A DNA stretch of 33,196 nt, taken from positions 1 through 33,196 of the forward strand of contig NW_005178530.1 in NCBI RefSeq assembly GCF_000350225.1, given 5' to 3'. Positions 25,737-33,196 of this stretch are shown piece by piece. Within the stretch, counting starts at the first letter, position 1; the number at the start of each line of letters is the position of its first letter. Under the pieces are notes generated by a model. That model worked only from the letters and a program-made list of their open reading frames with translations. It had not been told where the DNA came from and searched no databases. A program made the position numbers and the translations under genes. Source of the DNA: Chondrus crispus (Eukaryota; Rhodophyta; Florideophyceae; Gigartinales; Gigartinaceae).

Positions 25737-28700
25737 TCAATAAACTTGGGAGACCCTTTGTGATGACTTGAATGTACCTGAGTCCAAGAATCCACTCCTC
25801 ATTACGTCGTTCAGTTTCTTGAACATGTCCAAATTTCTCTTCGTGAGGGCGTCTGCGAAGTTCCGTTTTCCGGCTATCCATTGCATGACGCTGATCTCTC
25901 CGGTCTCATATGAGTCCCTCATCCTTGCCACAGTGGGACGAAGACGATAGTCACTACCCTCGTGTAAGGTTGTCACCGTTGAGAACAGGCCATGAGAGTC
26001 GACCGTTAGCACAAACGGGAGAGCATGCTCTGCAGAATACACCACTTTCTGTCGTTCCGCTATCATTGATCCCCGGTCAGCAGACGTGGCTGCAGCAAGT
26101 ATCCCGGCGCCGATTGAGGAAAAGGCTACGCGAGTTTGCGTGCAGCTCAACCAGTCTATGATGTGATACAACCCCACACCCCCCGCTGGCAGGTATATAC
26201 TCGAAATATAACCTGTCTGTCCATAAGAGGTCGACCCGTGACTCGCGTCCGAGAAGGCGAGATACGAGGGTGTAACGTCGAGATTATTTAGAGAACAGTA
26301 TGTGATGTCTGCTTCAAGTTTGTTGATTTCCACCAGTAACTTGTTTGCCGTAATTAGGTTTGAGACCTTGAGGCGTCCGACAGCTTGCTGCAGGAAACTA
26401 GCTGCGAAAGAAGATTGAGGTAGAATACCGTGCCCGAAGAAGTTGAGCGATCCTGCGAGGCCCTGGTAGGCTGTGAGCTCTGTCGCCGTACATGGCGAAT
26501 CGAACTGTTTGCGTCGCTCCCGAGTGACGGCAAGAGGCTTTATCGTTCCCAGGTATTCCTTCATGCTGATGTGAACTGTTCGATCGTCTTTTTGATGTAT
26601 GTGCAACCGATTGAATATCAGGTCCCGACCAGTGACGAAACGACCAATCTCAAATCGTTTCAGCATGCTTTCATGGAATTCGTCGATGTCCTTCTGGGAT
26701 CCAGCCATGAGAAAGTCGTCGACAACTTTGCAAATGGCGAGGAGGATTCCTCCGTTTAGTCGGCGCTTGATGAACAGTTGAGGGAGTCCGGGCACTTCTA
26801 TAATCCCTTGCCCCGACATCCACCGTTCGACTGCTAGCTGCCAAACTCGACCGGACTCTACGATGCCGTAGGCTGGCTTCGGCAGCTTCCAAATCCCTCT
26901 GTGCATGGATGTCCAGCCCTTTGGTGGCCTCACATATATACTGCAAGTTAGCCAACCTCCTTGCATGTACGCACTTTTGACATCGATGGAGCCCAGGACC
27001 ATTCCGAGATTCGCCGCAATTGACAACACGATGCGGATAATTGGAAATTGCGCTGTTGCGGAGTCCTTGCGGACTTTTTTCTTATCCCGGTCACGATTGC
27101 CATGAGGGACGAGCCTACACTTCAACTTTAACTTGTCCGTCTCACCTTCGTGTTTCAACTGAAAGAAGTGATGAGACGAAATCAAGTTTGCATTCGGAGG
27201 AAGCCGACTGATGTGGAGTTCTTCGTAAGCGCCATCGTAATTCTCCTTCTCCTTCGCAATGGACTTATCGATCACCCACTGGGAGACGAATTGGAATTGA
27301 TGTTCTGACAGAGGTTTGTCCCCGAGGACTTCTCTTGCTCTTTGTAGGATCTCTTGTTCTGAAGTCTTGAGGGAGCAAGGAAAGTCTGGGGGCGACATAA
27401 TCGGTACATTTCCGACATCCTTCGGGGGTTGCAGAGGTTTGTACTCTTTGGTAATGTCGCTCTGGTGTGAAGTTCCTCTTTCCTTTCTCCTTCCAAAGAG
27501 AGAGTGTGAGAACAACAGGGAAGAGTTTCCAACATCAACAGCAGGCTGCTCGAAACTGGAGCGCCGTCGCCGTGAGAGGTTTCCGGCAAATAGAGTTAGG
27601 GAATTTGGGTGTTTAGCCCACAGAGCGTGCTCCTTTTCAAATAAATCTAAGGCATCCACAGTGTCCGAAATTTCTCTGTCCTCCAGTTCTGTTGTATCCA
27701 AGTCAGGTACGGCTGGCTGGATGGCTTCCTCAGTCTCGTATTCCGGTGTGAATTTGATTCTTGCCCTCGGTTCGTCGGCTTCAGCATTCCACGGGAACAT
27801 CTCCGGCAATGGAGAGTCTTCTCCGAGAATATCGCTTGGGACTTCAGGCGGTGCAGCCGGGTCTGCTCCTGTGAACTCGTCTTCTTCCACTATAGAGGAC
27901 GAGCGAGGAAAAACATAGTTCATTTTGTCAAGTTCTTGCAGGAGAGAAGACCTCGGCGCGACTCGCACATCCTCGAAGGCTGCCCGGATTGGCAGACCGT
28001 TGTGGCTAGGTTTGCTCGAGATTGAAACTGAATGTGGTTCTAGTTCTCGAACATATCCTTTCTCCCATTTCCCGAACTTCAGGCCTTTCTTGAAGTAATA
28101 TACTGGAGTGTTTCTCTGAAGCAGGGATGGATCAACGGTGCGAGAATTCCTTGTCGTCTCTAGGAGCTGAAGCGCACGACGGGCCACTTGCTCTTCGTGT
28201 GCAGCTATCAGCTCCTGTCTCACTCGAGACTGCGGAAGACCCCCCAGCGAAGGAGTGTAGCCCCTGGATAGCTCGAAGCTGCTCAGCTTCTTGTTGCCGT
28301 ATAGAATGTTGCTTATGAACGTCGCTCGCGACACAACATCATGCCGTCCTGTAGCGGCTCCTCGTTCTTGGGCGAAATACTCGGCGTCTCTGATGAAACG
28401 TTCTGCGATTAGACGAATCACTGCGTTTTTTCTTTCGACAATCCCGAGCTTATTATGGCGACGAGCCGGACGATCTTCGAATCTGGCGCCAATGTAAGCG
28501 ATGAACTCTTTGAACCTCCGGTTGTTGAACTCTTGGTCTGCTGATACAAGTTCAGGGGCTCCATGGACGTTGCACCATTGTGCCTCGAACTCCTTTGTGG
28601 CGAGGTCCATCTCCCTGGAGTCCAGGAGGGCGGTCACCGAGAATCCGGTGTGCACGTCGACCAGATGGAGTATCGGCTTCTTGCAGAGCTCGACAATGTA

Positions 28701-29285
28701 GATGAAGTCGATCTGGACGTGGCTGTTGAAGGAGGCAAGGATCTTGCTAAAAGAGACCTTGCGAGAGATCAGTGGTCTCCCCGTAGATTTGCAAGAAGTG
28801 CACTTGCTTACGACGGTGCTCAGGGCTTGCCGCAGAATTGGAGTAAGAACTCCGCCTCTCTTGCAAAGCGTCAACATGTCCTGCAAAGGTAGATGGCTGA
28901 ACCCATGAAGCCGGACGGCAAATTGTTTGGAAACCCTGCCATCCGACAACCTCTCCCTCTTCAACGCTGATCGATCACCCTTATTCACAAAAAGGGTCCG
29001 ATACGTGGCAAAGTACGCCTTAAACGTTGACGTCTTGGATGGGACAATGAAGAGGTATGTTCTCTTGGCGTCCTTGTCTTCCAATGAGACGGGTTCGCTG
29101 TACGTCTGCAGCGTTAGCTGCTTTCTTGAAATGCCGCGAACCCCTGCGGGAATTACGAGAAGGTTCTCCGTACCCAGCAAACGAGATTGATGAAGGATCT
29201 CGTTGCCGAGTAACAGGAAGCCGTTACCGGGTGTCAAGTAGAACGGAATCTTGGCTTCCTGTCCGAATACATCCTTGACCGGCAT
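25737..29285 (-). CDS. integrase-reverse transcriptase-RNase H part of pol, Copia element 2
   Basis: 1182 uninterrupted codons. Integrase: the zinc site is His127, His131, Cys162 and Cys165; the DDE triad is Asp193 (QIDFIY), Asp250 (SADQEF) and Glu284 (GIVERKN). An acidic linker of about 250 residues follows. RT: Asp768 in GSIDVKSAYMQG, YVRPPKGW (784-791), and VVDD at 854-857. RNase H: Asp1013 (FSDAS), Asp1096 (TVDSHGL) and Asp1145 (FADALTK), but the catalytic Glu is Gly1061 (SIGAGIL, where element 1 has SIGAEIL). The apparent start Met is only the first Met after a nonsense codon; the natural polyprotein continued upstream. RNase H, needed to remove template RNA, is expected to be inactive. 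Confidence 0.93.
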   Translation of the reverse strand: MPVKDVFGQEAKIPFYLTPGNGFLLLGNEILHQSRLLGTENLLVIPAGVRGISRKQLTLQTYSEPVSLEDKDAKRTYLFIVPSKTSTFKAYFATYRTLFVNKGDRSALKRERLSDGRVSKQFAVRLHGFSHLPLQDMLTLCKRGGVLTPILRQALSTVVSKCTSCKSTGRPLISRKVSFSKILASFNSHVQIDFIYIVELCKKPILHLVDVHTGFSVTALLDSREMDLATKEFEAQWCNVHGAPELVSADQEFNNRRFKEFIAYIGARFEDRPARRHNKLGIVERKNAVIRLIAERFIRDAEYFAQERGAATGRHDVVSRATFISNILYGNKKLSSFELSRGYTPSLGGLPQSRVRQELIAAHEEQVARRALQLLETTRNSRTVDPSLLQRNTPVYYFKKGLKFGKWEKGYVRELEPHSVSISSKPSHNGLPIRAAFEDVRVAPRSSLLQELDKMNYVFPRSSSIVEEDEFTGADPAAPPEVPSDILGEDSPLPEMFPWNAEADEPRARIKFTPEYETEEAIQPAVPDLDTTELEDREISDTVDALDLFEKEHALWAKHPNSLTLFAGNLSRRRRSSFEQPAVDVGNSSLLFSHSLFGRRKERGTSHQSDITKEYKPLQPPKDVGNVPIMSPPDFPCSLKTSEQEILQRAREVLGDKPLSEHQFQFVSQWVIDKSIAKEKENYDGAYEELHISRLPPNANLISSHHFFQLKHEGETDKLKLKCRLVPHGNRDRDKKKVRKDSATAQFPIIRIVLSIAANLGMVLGSIDVKSAYMQGGWLTCSIYVRPPKGWTSMHRGIWKLPKPAYGIVESGRVWQLAVERWMSGQGIIEVPGLPQLFIKRRLNGGILLAICKVVDDFLMAGSQKDIDEFHESMLKRFEIGRFVTGRDLIFNRLHIHQKDDRTVHISMKEYLGTIKPLAVTRERRKQFDSPCTATELTAYQGLAGSLNFFGHGILPQSSFAASFLQQAVGRLKVSNLITANKLLVEINKLEADITYCSLNNLDVTPSYLAFSDASHGSTSYGQTGYISSIYLPAGGVGLYHIIDWLSCTQTRVAFSSIGAGILAAATSADRGSMIAERQKVVYSAEHALPFVLTVDSHGLFSTVTTLHEGSDYRLRPTVARMRDSYETGEISVMQWIAGKRNFADALTKRNLDMFKKLNDVMRSGFLDSGTFKSSQRVSQVY

Positions 29286-29288
29286 ATC

Positions 29289-29507
29289 TCATATGGCGAT
29301 GGTAAGTTCCGCTTCGCTGCAGTGCATGCCATACCCGTGGAAGAAAGGGTCGCAGTCCAAAAGTCGCAGCTCGAAGGAGATACCGAGAGCAAGGCACAAC
29401 GCCGCGGCAGCTTCGATCCCTCCGACGCTGCGTGGACATCCGTCCAGAATCGGGTTAACGTCTTCGAGACCCGTTCTGACGTCAGACACGGCTCCACGAT
29501 CCGACAT
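29289..29507 (-). pseudogene. protease region of pol, Copia element 2
   Basis: In frame with the downstream pol. It carries NPILDGCPRSVGG and YGMHCSEAELTIAI and then a TGA at 29289-29291, where element 1 has TGG (AVAIWDLP). The active-site loop is one residue short: D-G-C-P against D-V-G-C-P in element 1, a 3-bp deletion at the catalytic Asp. A single-turn shortening next to the catalytic Asp should abolish activity. Confidence 0.8.
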
Positions 29508-30847
29508 AAGGCTTAGTTGTTTCCTTGTCCGGAGCTGGAGCCTGGGCGAAAAAATTCTTTTGCTGCCTTTGTCCCTGGGAAGAAGTCATTTGGGTTGGAT
29601 TGGGACGACGCTTCGTCATGGTGTATTTGCTGGGAAATTTGCAACGCAGATCTCCAGCATAGTGGTCTTCATCGCCGCAGTCAAAGCAGACCTGCCTGCG
29701 AAGGTTGGGGGGAGGAAGGGACTTCGCACTTGGTCCGCCCTTCCCCTCGACCTCTCTTTCCACGACGGGTCTTCTTGTTTCTGTCGTTCTTTGCATGCCT
29801 GTTTTCACCTTGAGCACCCACTTTGCGATCGGACCTGTATCCAACTGAAAATAGGGCTTGCTGCACGTTGCGTTGGACCAGAGATTCTACTTCTCTCATG
29901 CTCATCGACGAAGAAGAGCTGAACGCCGTGAGAGTGAGGTTTCCAAGAATGGAAAAGGCGTCATCAAGATTGAGTCGACAGGCATGCTTTTTGAAAGAAT
30001 CCTTGACTCGACTGAGGCGTCAGAGGAGTTGGTTGCCGTCGGGACAAAAATGCGTTCCAAGCATTCGGCGAACTTCTTAGACTCTGAATAGCTCCTCGGC
30101 GATACTTTTTCATGGCCCGCAACAGCCCGTCCGCACCTTTAGACTGATTGTAGGAGAGTGGACCATGCAGATCCTCCAAAACTTGGTACTTCTGCTTCAA
30201 GTCTTCTACATCCTTCAGAAAGCTTCGGGGACTTGCACAGTGTCTTGAGAGTCAGTATTGTGACATTTTTCTCGATTTTCCGCGAGAGCAATTAGCTGAA
30301 GCTTTGCGTTTGTAAGCGTACCCTCCTCCAAGTTTGCATTATTGAGGAGAGTGATTGCCAACACCTCGGCGATTTGCAAGCCGCTAGTTACATTTGAATG
30401 GATGAGGTGTTCGGCTGCAAGACCACGGAATCTTGAAACAAATACGGAGAGATCTTCATTTTTCTTTTTGCGACACGTTGTCACCTTGTTATAAGAGTCG
30501 ATTAAACGGGTTACGACTGCAATGGGAGGATCGACGGCGATCAACTCCACAATGTCAGCCACAGCCGCGATCTGGTCCTCCTGCTTGTAGTCGATGATCT
30601 TCTTGGCCTGAGCTTCATCAACGATAGATTGTTGAGCGCTCAGAAGGCCGCTGTCGTACAAGACGCGCCCAAGTGTGGCAAAGATTGTCTTATAGACCCG
30701 ATCAGGGCCCGAAAGAGCGGAGTGCTTGATAAGATCCACCCAGCGGTAGACCTTCTTGGGCCAATCCTGAAAATCACCTCTCGGTTGAAAGAATGGGGGA
30801 TCTAAGCGCGAGCGCAGGTCTTTCTTTTCGTTCAACCCTGGGCCCAT
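29508..30847 (-). pseudogene. gag region, Copia element 2, broken by frameshifts
   Basis: It starts with MGPG at 30847 inside the primer site. The first 210 codons parallel element 1 gag (DWPKKVYRWVDLI, LIAVDPPIAVVTRLIDSYN, EDLSVFVSRFRGLAAEHL). A one-base loss near 30218 ends the frame; EDLKQKYQVLEDLHG continues in another frame to about 29985, and MREVESLVQRNVQQALFS in a third. The zinc knuckle CFDCGDEDHYAGDLRC lies in the ORF 29482-29844. At least two, probably three, shifts break the protein. Confidence 0.82.
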
Positions 30848-30850
30848 AAC
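30836..30850 (-). other. primer binding site, half-tRNA initiator Met type
   Basis: GTTATGGGCCCAGGG, identical in all 15 bases to the site of element 1 and directly after the LTR end CAACCATA. The gag ATG is within it (30845-30847). Confidence 0.85.
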
Positions 30851-31132
30851 TATGGTTGCGGTGGGTGGCGGCTTGTGGTATCCGCGCGTGGCGCAGCGGT
30901 AGGGCGAACGAGGGGGGGAACGTTAGTCGCGAGAGAGGGATGTGGTGCGGCGAAGAAGGAAAGGCACAATGTCCCCCGGGGTCGTAGCCTGCTCTGGCCC
31001 CCCGGTGCGCCGACCAATTCTGGTCGGCGCTATTTCAAGAAAATTGTAGACCTAAATTATCCGTCGGCAGCGCCGGTCGCCGCCGGCGCTTTAGCCCGCA
31101 CACGTGGCCTATTACCACGTGGCCCAACTACA
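30851..31132 (-). repeat. 5' LTR of Copia element 2
   Basis: 282 bp, a match to 23708-23994 with about six substitutions and a 5-bp indel. Both ends are fixed by the primer site on one side and the target duplication on the other. Confidence 0.93.
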
Positions 31133-31137
31133 GTCTG
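31133..31137. repeat. target-site duplication of Copia element 2, right copy
   Basis: GTCTG, partner of 23703-23707. Confidence 0.92.
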
Positions 31138-32085
31138 TCTATACACTTGTACTATGCAGTGAACCCTCCCGATAAGGATCATTCTCCATATGGATATCCT
31201 CCGTAAACGGATAAAAAGTCGAGCGACGTACTCCGTAGCTTACAAAGTTTTACCAAAAAACAATGTGAAATAAGCATATCATACAGACCCCTCCTACTTA
31301 AAAACGTATTTTATGGTTACTTTTGAGCGGCCAAGGCACAAATTACCCCATAATCGTTCATTCTTGATCGATCCCTTCACAATCTGCTCAATAAATTCTA
31401 ATCCCCGTCTGAGGCTTCGCAATTATCATCGTTCTCGACAAAAACATCTTTCTAGCATATACTCCTGTTGGTCCTCCCCCAATAAATCTCCTCTGATCGC
31501 AAACATTGCGTGTTGTCAGCACCGTAGCCATCTGCCCCCGTCAAGCGACAATCGTCGATGAAGCGCTCTGAGCTTAACCTCGCCCAAAAGCAACAAAATA
31601 TGTGCAGAGTTCCAACGGCGCAAAAAGAGCAAGGAGCAGACGTCACAAAGCGCCCTTGCGAAGTGGGCCTCAGTGCAGTTTTCCCTTTCCAAACCTCCTG
31701 CTCAAGCTGTCATGTCCCGCATCATCAACGGCAAGTATGGTTTTCGTCCCGATATCTCTGCGTACCAAGAAGGGGAATTGCACAGTCCAGACGACGATAA
31801 ATAAATTTTTAAGTAAAGCACAGACATTCTGAGAGATGCAAGTCACCGTGACACCGTTATGATACGGTCTCCGGATGTGAATAACCTCCGCAAATGGATA
31901 CGGATTACGTCCACCGAGCGTATCCATATCGAGAGGGTTCACTGTAGACAGACACTCTTAACAACGCTGCGTACAATGGTTGTACGCAGACTGTATAGAC
32001 TCAATACAGTCTGCGTACAACCATTGAACAATAGTACATGGGGTAGAATCCAAGCTGTGCAGCGATGCATTTACCCTTCGGGTAG
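31138..32085. other. intergenic region with small ORF and compound hairpin
   Basis: AT-rich, without a recognised gene. A 30-codon ORF at 31712-31804 (MSRIINGKYGFRPDISAYQE at its start) follows a pyrimidine-rich stretch that resembles a leader, but has no known family. A long hairpin lies at 31974-32026. The missing 5' part of the argininosuccinate synthase gene is not here. Confidence 0.5.
31967..32026. repeat. compound hairpin with two competing foldings
   Basis: The 23-bp arm at 31974-31996 pairs perfectly with 32004-32026 around the 7-nt loop AGACTCA. In addition CTGCGTACA at 31967-31975 can pair with TGTACGCAG at 31981-31989 around ATGGT. The two foldings share bases and exclude each other. 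It lies about 60 bp upstream of the argininosuccinate synthase fragment. Confidence 0.93.
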
Positions 32086-32613
32086 TACGCCGGCATCAAG
32101 TTGCCGCGCGCTTACGAAACACCCGCGTCCACCATCCTACGATGCGCCCATCTCGACATTGAGGGCATCGCCATGGACCGCGAGGTCATGCGTCTGCGCG
32201 ATATGCTATCGCCAAAGTTTGCCGAGCTCGTGTACAACGGCTTCTGGTTTGCCCCCGAGACTGACTTCCTGCTCGCCGCCATCGCAAAGAGCCAGGAGCT
32301 CATCGACGGCTGGGTCGACGTGGTTTGCTACAAGGGCGCCACCATGGCCGTGGCCCGCTTCTCGCCCATGTCGCTGTACGATGAGAACATTGCTAGCATG
32401 GAGTCTGTCGAGGTGTACTCGCCTGAGGACGCCGGCGGATTCATCCGCATCAACTCCATCCGTCTCAGAGCGCACAGGGAGATTATCATGAACTGCCCAC
32501 CCGAGCGGCTGAGCGCGTTCAGTAAGAAGAACCGCGAGCTCAGCGGTACGTACGAGGCCGTCATCAACACCAACGCCGCTACGGCTAATGATATGGTGAA
32601 GCCCGCTCAGTAA
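32086..32613 (+). pseudogene. argininosuccinate synthase, C-terminal 175 residues
   Basis: From AGIKLPRAYETPASTILR to the stop at 32611-32613 the frame matches the C-terminal part of ArgG/ASS1: IAMDREVMRLRDMLSPKFAE, LVYNGFWFAPETDFL, SPMSLYDENIAS and DAGGFIRINSIRLR are family blocks. The full enzyme has about 400 residues and joins citrulline and aspartate in the arginine pathway; the ATP-binding N-terminal half with SGGLDTS is nowhere in this window. Homology starts abruptly after TTCGGGTAG, so 32084-32085 could be a splice acceptor AG, but no upstream exon is visible for 30 kb on this strand. No stop or shift lies within the fragment. It is a 5'-truncated copy, or the last exon of a rearranged gene. 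Confidence 0.72.
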
Positions 32614-32727
32614 ACCTGTTTTCACCCACCGGTGTGTTCGTGAAAACGGTTGAAACACAGCTCGTTTGTTGAAGCAAGCCTCTGCTGTATATAAAAACTT
32701 TATCGTCGCTTTTCTCCACTTCTCGCG

Positions 32728-33196
32728 TTAGTAGTTGTTTAGACACACCAGCTTCTTCATCACTACCTCCTGTCGGCACAGCGGGCACACCTCCTACATC
32801 ACAAAATCACAAAAGCAAACACAGTTAGCAACTTCTTTCTCCTCTTGCGCTTCGCCATCAAAGCACAAAACAAACGTACGTTCGACGAGCACCAGTTACA
32901 AATACACTTCCAGCAAAACACATGACCGCACCCGGTCACCGTCGCCTTATTCATCCCGCCCAGGCACAAAATACACTTCTGCCCCTCGGCCTCCTCCTCC
33001 TCGGCCTCCTCCGTCTCCGCCTCCCCCCTGCGTAAAAGCTCCACCCCGACCCTCCTCGCAAACTCTCGCCACCCAACAGCACACCCCCTGCCCCTCCTTA
33101 CCGTCCTGACGGCCCTCCCCGCCACGCGCCAAGCCTCCACGGCGACCTGCACCATGAGGAGCACGCCGAGCAACCTAAGCGTGCCCAAGCTGGCCG
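32728..33196 (-). CDS. PEX10: PEX10-like peroxisomal RING E3 ligase, C-terminal part, two exons (5' end outside the window)
   Basis: Exon 33196-32880 encodes a hydrophobic/basic segment, an acidic run (AETEEAEEEE) and the first RING part: CILCLGGMNKATVTGCGHVFCWKCICNWC. Exon 32793-32728 completes it with EVCPLCRQEVVMKKLVCLNNY. The joined RING has C-x2-C, CGH, C-x2-C and the closing CPLC, the C-terminal layout of PEX10, which works with PEX2 and PEX12 to ubiquitinate PEX5 at the peroxisome membrane. Splicing is phase 0 and restores the last zinc ligands, which the unspliced frame lacks. The gene runs off the right edge. It is convergent with the argininosuccinate synthase fragment, 114 bp apart. 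Confidence 0.78.
32794..32879 (-). other. 86-bp spliceosomal intron in the PEX10-like gene
   Basis: Begins GTACGT, ends TGTAG, with TGCTAAC (branch-site like) about 32 nt before the acceptor. Removing it joins CSSN to EVCPLC in frame and completes the RING finger. Confidence 0.82.

Larger units (their letters stand above)
23708..31132 (-). mobile_element. Copia-type LTR retrotransposon, element 2 (full-length, defective)
   Basis: A 7.4-kb element on the minus strand with two LTRs of 287 and 282 bp, a half-tRNA primer site, gag, protease, integrase, RT, RNase H, an antisense gene and a polypurine tract. GTCTG flanks both ends. The LTRs differ by about six substitutions and one 5-bp indel (about 2%), so it is older than element 1. 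The proteins are homologous to those of element 1 throughout, but the LTRs are unrelated, so these are two families of one lineage. Defects: several frameshifts in gag, a one-residue deletion in the protease loop, a TGA after the protease, and loss of the RNase H Glu. Confidence 0.95.

Noticed and set aside
32101..32613. Complete 170-residue protein starting at TTG 32101
   Set aside because: TTG is not a likely eukaryotic start here, and argininosuccinate synthase homology continues upstream of it to 32086.

Overview
This window looks like nuclear DNA of a eukaryote, most likely a red alga with a compact genome; this is a judgement from gene style, not a database match. The host genes are almost intronless and of mixed metabolic type (nucleotide-sugar 4,6-dehydratase, SAM methyltransferase, Nudix hydrolase, argininosuccinate synthase piece, PEX10-like RING protein). 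The one intron I can resolve is 86 bp, GT-AG, with a CTAAC branch site. More than half of the window is mobile or repetitive DNA.

Layout. 1-1111: a decayed transposon-like ORF, a perfect palindrome and two tandem duplications. 1426-5259 (-): an intact 1277-codon ORF that I read as a tnp2/Plavaka-like DDE transposase. 5670-6863: about 12 copies of a 102-bp minisatellite. 7540-7870: three copies of a 106-bp repeat. 8147-15333 (-): Copia-type element 1, flanked by the 5-bp duplication GCTAC. 15339-17733: no recognisable gene, one long hairpin. 17734-20237: a dehydratase and a methyltransferase, convergent. 21820-23268 (-): a proline-rich protein with KEN and D-box motifs, and a Nudix protein. 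23708-31132 (-): Copia-type element 2, flanked by the 5-bp duplication GTCTG. 31138-33196: a second long hairpin, the C-terminal part of argininosuccinate synthase, and the 3' end of a PEX10-like gene that runs off the window.

The most unusual content is in the two Copia elements. They are diverged from each other and have different LTRs, but both use the same 15-nt primer binding site. It matches the anticodon arm of initiator tRNA-Met (half-tRNA priming), and the gag ATG lies inside it. Both also carry, between pol and the 3' LTR and on the opposite strand, a homologous extra gene. This gene is convergent with pol. Its protein has a Cys motif followed about 110 residues later by a His/Asp motif, and ends in a basic tail, like a papain-fold cysteine peptidase. 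In element 1 it has its own TATA box. I do not know this antisense gene as a described part of Copia elements and consider it the best candidate for a new system.

Element 1 also has a remarkable end. Its 5' LTR lacks U3 and has instead an inverted copy of its own U5 end, joined through a 2-bp GG microhomology. The target duplication abuts the new end, so integration apparently used two U5 termini. Both elements are coding-defective. Element 2 keeps a 1182-codon integrase-RT-RNase H frame but has lost the RNase H glutamate, has a one-residue gap in the protease loop and has a TGA stop just after the protease region.
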